From Caulobacteraceae bacterium (lineage in GTDB: Bacteria > Pseudomonadota > Alphaproteobacteria > Caulobacterales > Caulobacteraceae), in assembly GCA_027487945.1 (NCBI GenBank), contig JAIYCQ010000048.1:62001-126000 (forward strand): a stretch of DNA of 64,000 bases, in the 5' to 3' direction. Of this stretch, positions 62,490-64,000 are shown piece by piece (positions within the stretch are counted from its first letter, which is position 1; every line of letters starts with the position of its first letter). The notes under the pieces were generated by a model that worked only from the letters and a program-made list of their open reading frames with translations, made no database searches and was not told where the DNA came from. A program made the translations under genes and the position numbers.

Positions 62490-64000
62490 TCAGTAGTCCT
62501 TGCGCCAACGCACCGAGAGCCGGGAGTCCTCGCCGGCCAGTCTCGAGATGATCGACAGGTTGCGGCGCACCCGCCACTCGACCTGAGCCGCCGGCCCTTC
62601 GCGGCTGCCGCCGATGATCTCCAGATAGACGTCGTCGGTCAGATATTTGCCGCCGGCCACGGTCATCGCCCCGCCCTCCCCGCCGCCGGCGAAGACCAGG
62701 CGGTCGAGGCCGGTGAAGTTCTTCAGGTTGCCGATCACGTCGAAGCCGCCGCCGCCGGCCAGGGCCGCGATGGCCGAGGCCAGCTGCGCGGCTTCCAGCG
62801 GCGACAACTGGGCGGCCGAGGTGCCGAACAGCACCCGCGAAAGCACCTCGTCCTGGGGCAGCGAGGGAGTCGACGTCAGGGTGATCTCCGGCCGTGCGGC
62901 GGTGCCGCGCACCCGGATCACGGCGGTCAGGGCCGGATCCTCGCGGGTCGCCGTCAGGTCCAGCCGGATCCGGTCGGCCGAGGCGGCCAGATAGACGGCG
63001 CTGCGGGCGTCGAACTCGAAACGCTTGCCCGCGAAGTCGTACTCGCCGCGGACCATGCGGGCGACGCCGTCGAGCGCGGGCCGGGCGGTGGTGCCGGTGA
63101 CCCGCGCGTCGATGGACATCTCGGCGTCGAGGCCTCGCCCTTCGATGAAGATGCCGCGGCTGGCCTTGAGCGTGACGTCGAGGCCGACGACCAGACCGCG
63201 GCGGGCCTCGGGCGCAACGTCGCCTTCCGTGGCGCCCGGCTTGTTGCGCTCGATGACCGCCATCGGGATGACGCCCGACGGGGTCGGCGGATCGGCGGCG
63301 ATCACCGCGCGGTCTATGGTCAGAGCCCCCGAGACCTGCACATTGCCGTCGGCGGCGCGGTTGAGGGTCGCCTCACCGGAGGTCACTGCGGTAACGGCGT
63401 CGTTCTCGATGAGCTGGAAGCCCTTGAGCGCGACCCGGAAGGTGCTGACCCCGTCCCGCAGCAGGCTGATGCGGCCGCCGCCCGACAGGGTTCCGCGCTC
63501 GCCCCCGCTCACGCGGCCGCCGCGGCCGTCGGTGGCCGAGAAGCGGCTGACGTCGATGGCGTTGTCGGCCAGCACCGCCCGGACAGACAGGTCGACCAGC
63601 GACAGACCGATCTGGCTGTCCTCGAACCGCCCTTCGGCCAGCTCGGCAGCGCCCGACAGCCTGGGATCGGCCAGCGACCCGGCGATCGCGCCCTTCATGT
63701 CGACAACCCCCGAAACGCTCCGCTCACCGCCTACCAGCAGGTCCCACAGCGGCTTGATCTCGCCATTGGCCGCGAAGACCCCGTTCATGGGCTGGCGGTT
63801 GGCGATCGCCAGCCGCAGCGGCGCCGCAGACGCGACAACCGGCAAGGTCACCGTGGCGCTGGACCGCAGGCCGCCCGCATTGGTGGCGACCGCCTCGACC
63901 AGCAGGGACTGGTCGTTCAGTGTGGCGCGGACGCGGCCGTCGACCGAGACCGCCCGCCCCGCGCCGCGGGCTCTGGCGCCCTCAAGGGTGACATCCATCG
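62490..64000 (-). CDS. tamB: Translocation/assembly module TamB, C-terminal part (5' end outside window)
   Basis: The frame is open to the right edge of the window, so only the C-terminal ~503 residues are seen. The protein is beta-rich with repeated short strands (DVTLEGARARGAG, RVRATLNDQ, SLADPRLSGAAELAEGRF). Its end has the TamB_C (DUF490) pattern: IRVRGTAARPEITLTSTPSLPQDEVLSRVLFG, then LSPLEAAQLASAIAALAGG, and the terminal YLEIIGGSREGPAAQVEWRVRRNLSIISRL. TamB forms a periplasm-spanning lipid-transfer tube with TamA. TamA is expected upstream, beyond the window. Confidence 0.93.
   Translation of the reverse strand, partial: MDVTLEGARARGAGRAVSVDGRVRATLNDQSLLVEAVATNAGGLRSSATVTLPVVASAAPLRLAIANRQPMNGVFAANGEIKPLWDLLVGGERSVSGVVDMKGAIAGSLADPRLSGAAELAEGRFEDSQIGLSLVDLSVRAVLADNAIDVSRFSATDGRGGRVSGGERGTLSGGGRISLLRDGVSTFRVALKGFQLIENDAVTAVTSGEATLNRAADGNVQVSGALTIDRAVIAADPPTPSGVIPMAVIERNKPGATEGDVAPEARRGLVVGLDVTLKASRGIFIEGRGLDAEMSIDARVTGTTARPALDGVARMVRGEYDFAGKRFEFDARSAVYLAASADRIRLDLTATREDPALTAVIRVRGTAARPEITLTSTPSLPQDEVLSRVLFGTSAAQLSPLEAAQLASAIAALAGGGGFDVIGNLKNFTGLDRLVFAGGGEGGAMTVAGGKYLTDDVYLEIIGGSREGPAAQVEWRVRRNLSIISRLAGEDSRLSVRWRKDY

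Overview
The window is high-GC, densely coded bacterial DNA with the gene content and order of an alphaproteobacterium, most probably Caulobacteraceae (Caulobacter, Phenylobacterium or Brevundimonas type). Grounds: the pepA/lptF-lptG-lptD-surA-pdxA-ksgA block next to fabD-fabG-acpP-fabF-mltG-yicC-gmk, DUF6880, DUF6249 and DUF3237 proteins, an HspQ beside an aromatic amino acid hydroxylase, and an arginine succinyltransferase cluster. The genus is inference; no rRNA or tRNA gene is present. Almost all of the window is core chromosome. I see no prophage, insertion sequence, CRISPR array or integrase, and no gene-free stretch above 300 bases except the one holding a broken vapC.

Layout. 1-3.1 kb: C-terminal half of an ABC-F ATPase, an I78-type inhibitor lipoprotein, holC and pepA. 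3.2-11.2 kb: envelope biogenesis operon lptF-lptG-lptD-surA-pdxA, each gene overlapping the next by 4 bases if surA uses its GTG, then ksgA behind a repeat pair. 11.2-17.3 kb (minus strand): fabD-fabG-acpP-fabF-mltG-yicC-gmk, joining fatty acid synthesis, peptidoglycan and nucleotide genes. 17.4-21.4 kb: HAD phosphatase, MDR dehydrogenase, secreted hypothetical protein, periplasmic peroxiredoxin, DUF2059 protein. 21.5-24.6 kb: rpsF-rpsR-rplI with promoter, structured leader and terminator, then dnaB. 24.6-33.6 kb: TonB-like protein, alr, Yip1-family protein, radA, cvpA-purF, a bile-acid-symporter-like transporter, a tandem universal stress protein and an SDR. 33.6-42.2 kb (minus): der, bamB with a YfgM-like partner, panB, an ECF sigma unit with DUF6249, an ArsC-like protein, DUF3237 and DUF6880. 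42.3-44.8 kb: a TonB-dependent receptor behind a promoter with an operator-like inverted repeat. 44.9-49.6 kb (minus): guaB-MAPEG-rsmB-guaA. 49.8-52.7 kb: a membrane-anchored alpha/alpha-toroid protein overlapping a flavodoxin-fold oxidoreductase, a GNAT, and a vapC fragment. 52.9-57.2 kb: hypothetical secreted protein, rlmE, ppx/gppA, hspQ, phhA. 57.3-62.4 kb (minus): M20 hydrolase-astA-astD-astB. The right edge holds the C-terminal part of TamB.

The strongest unexplained signals are: (1) a dispersed ~40-base palindromic repeat family, found as inverted pairs at four loci, whose edge appears to supply the Shine-Dalgarno and start codon of holC and ksgA; (2) panB with a probable CTG start; (3) a long-range pairing leader in front of rpsF; (4) the toroid/flavoprotein pair; (5) an ast operon in which an M20 hydrolase sits where astE would be expected and astC is absent. 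All family calls come from reading motifs by eye; no database search was run.
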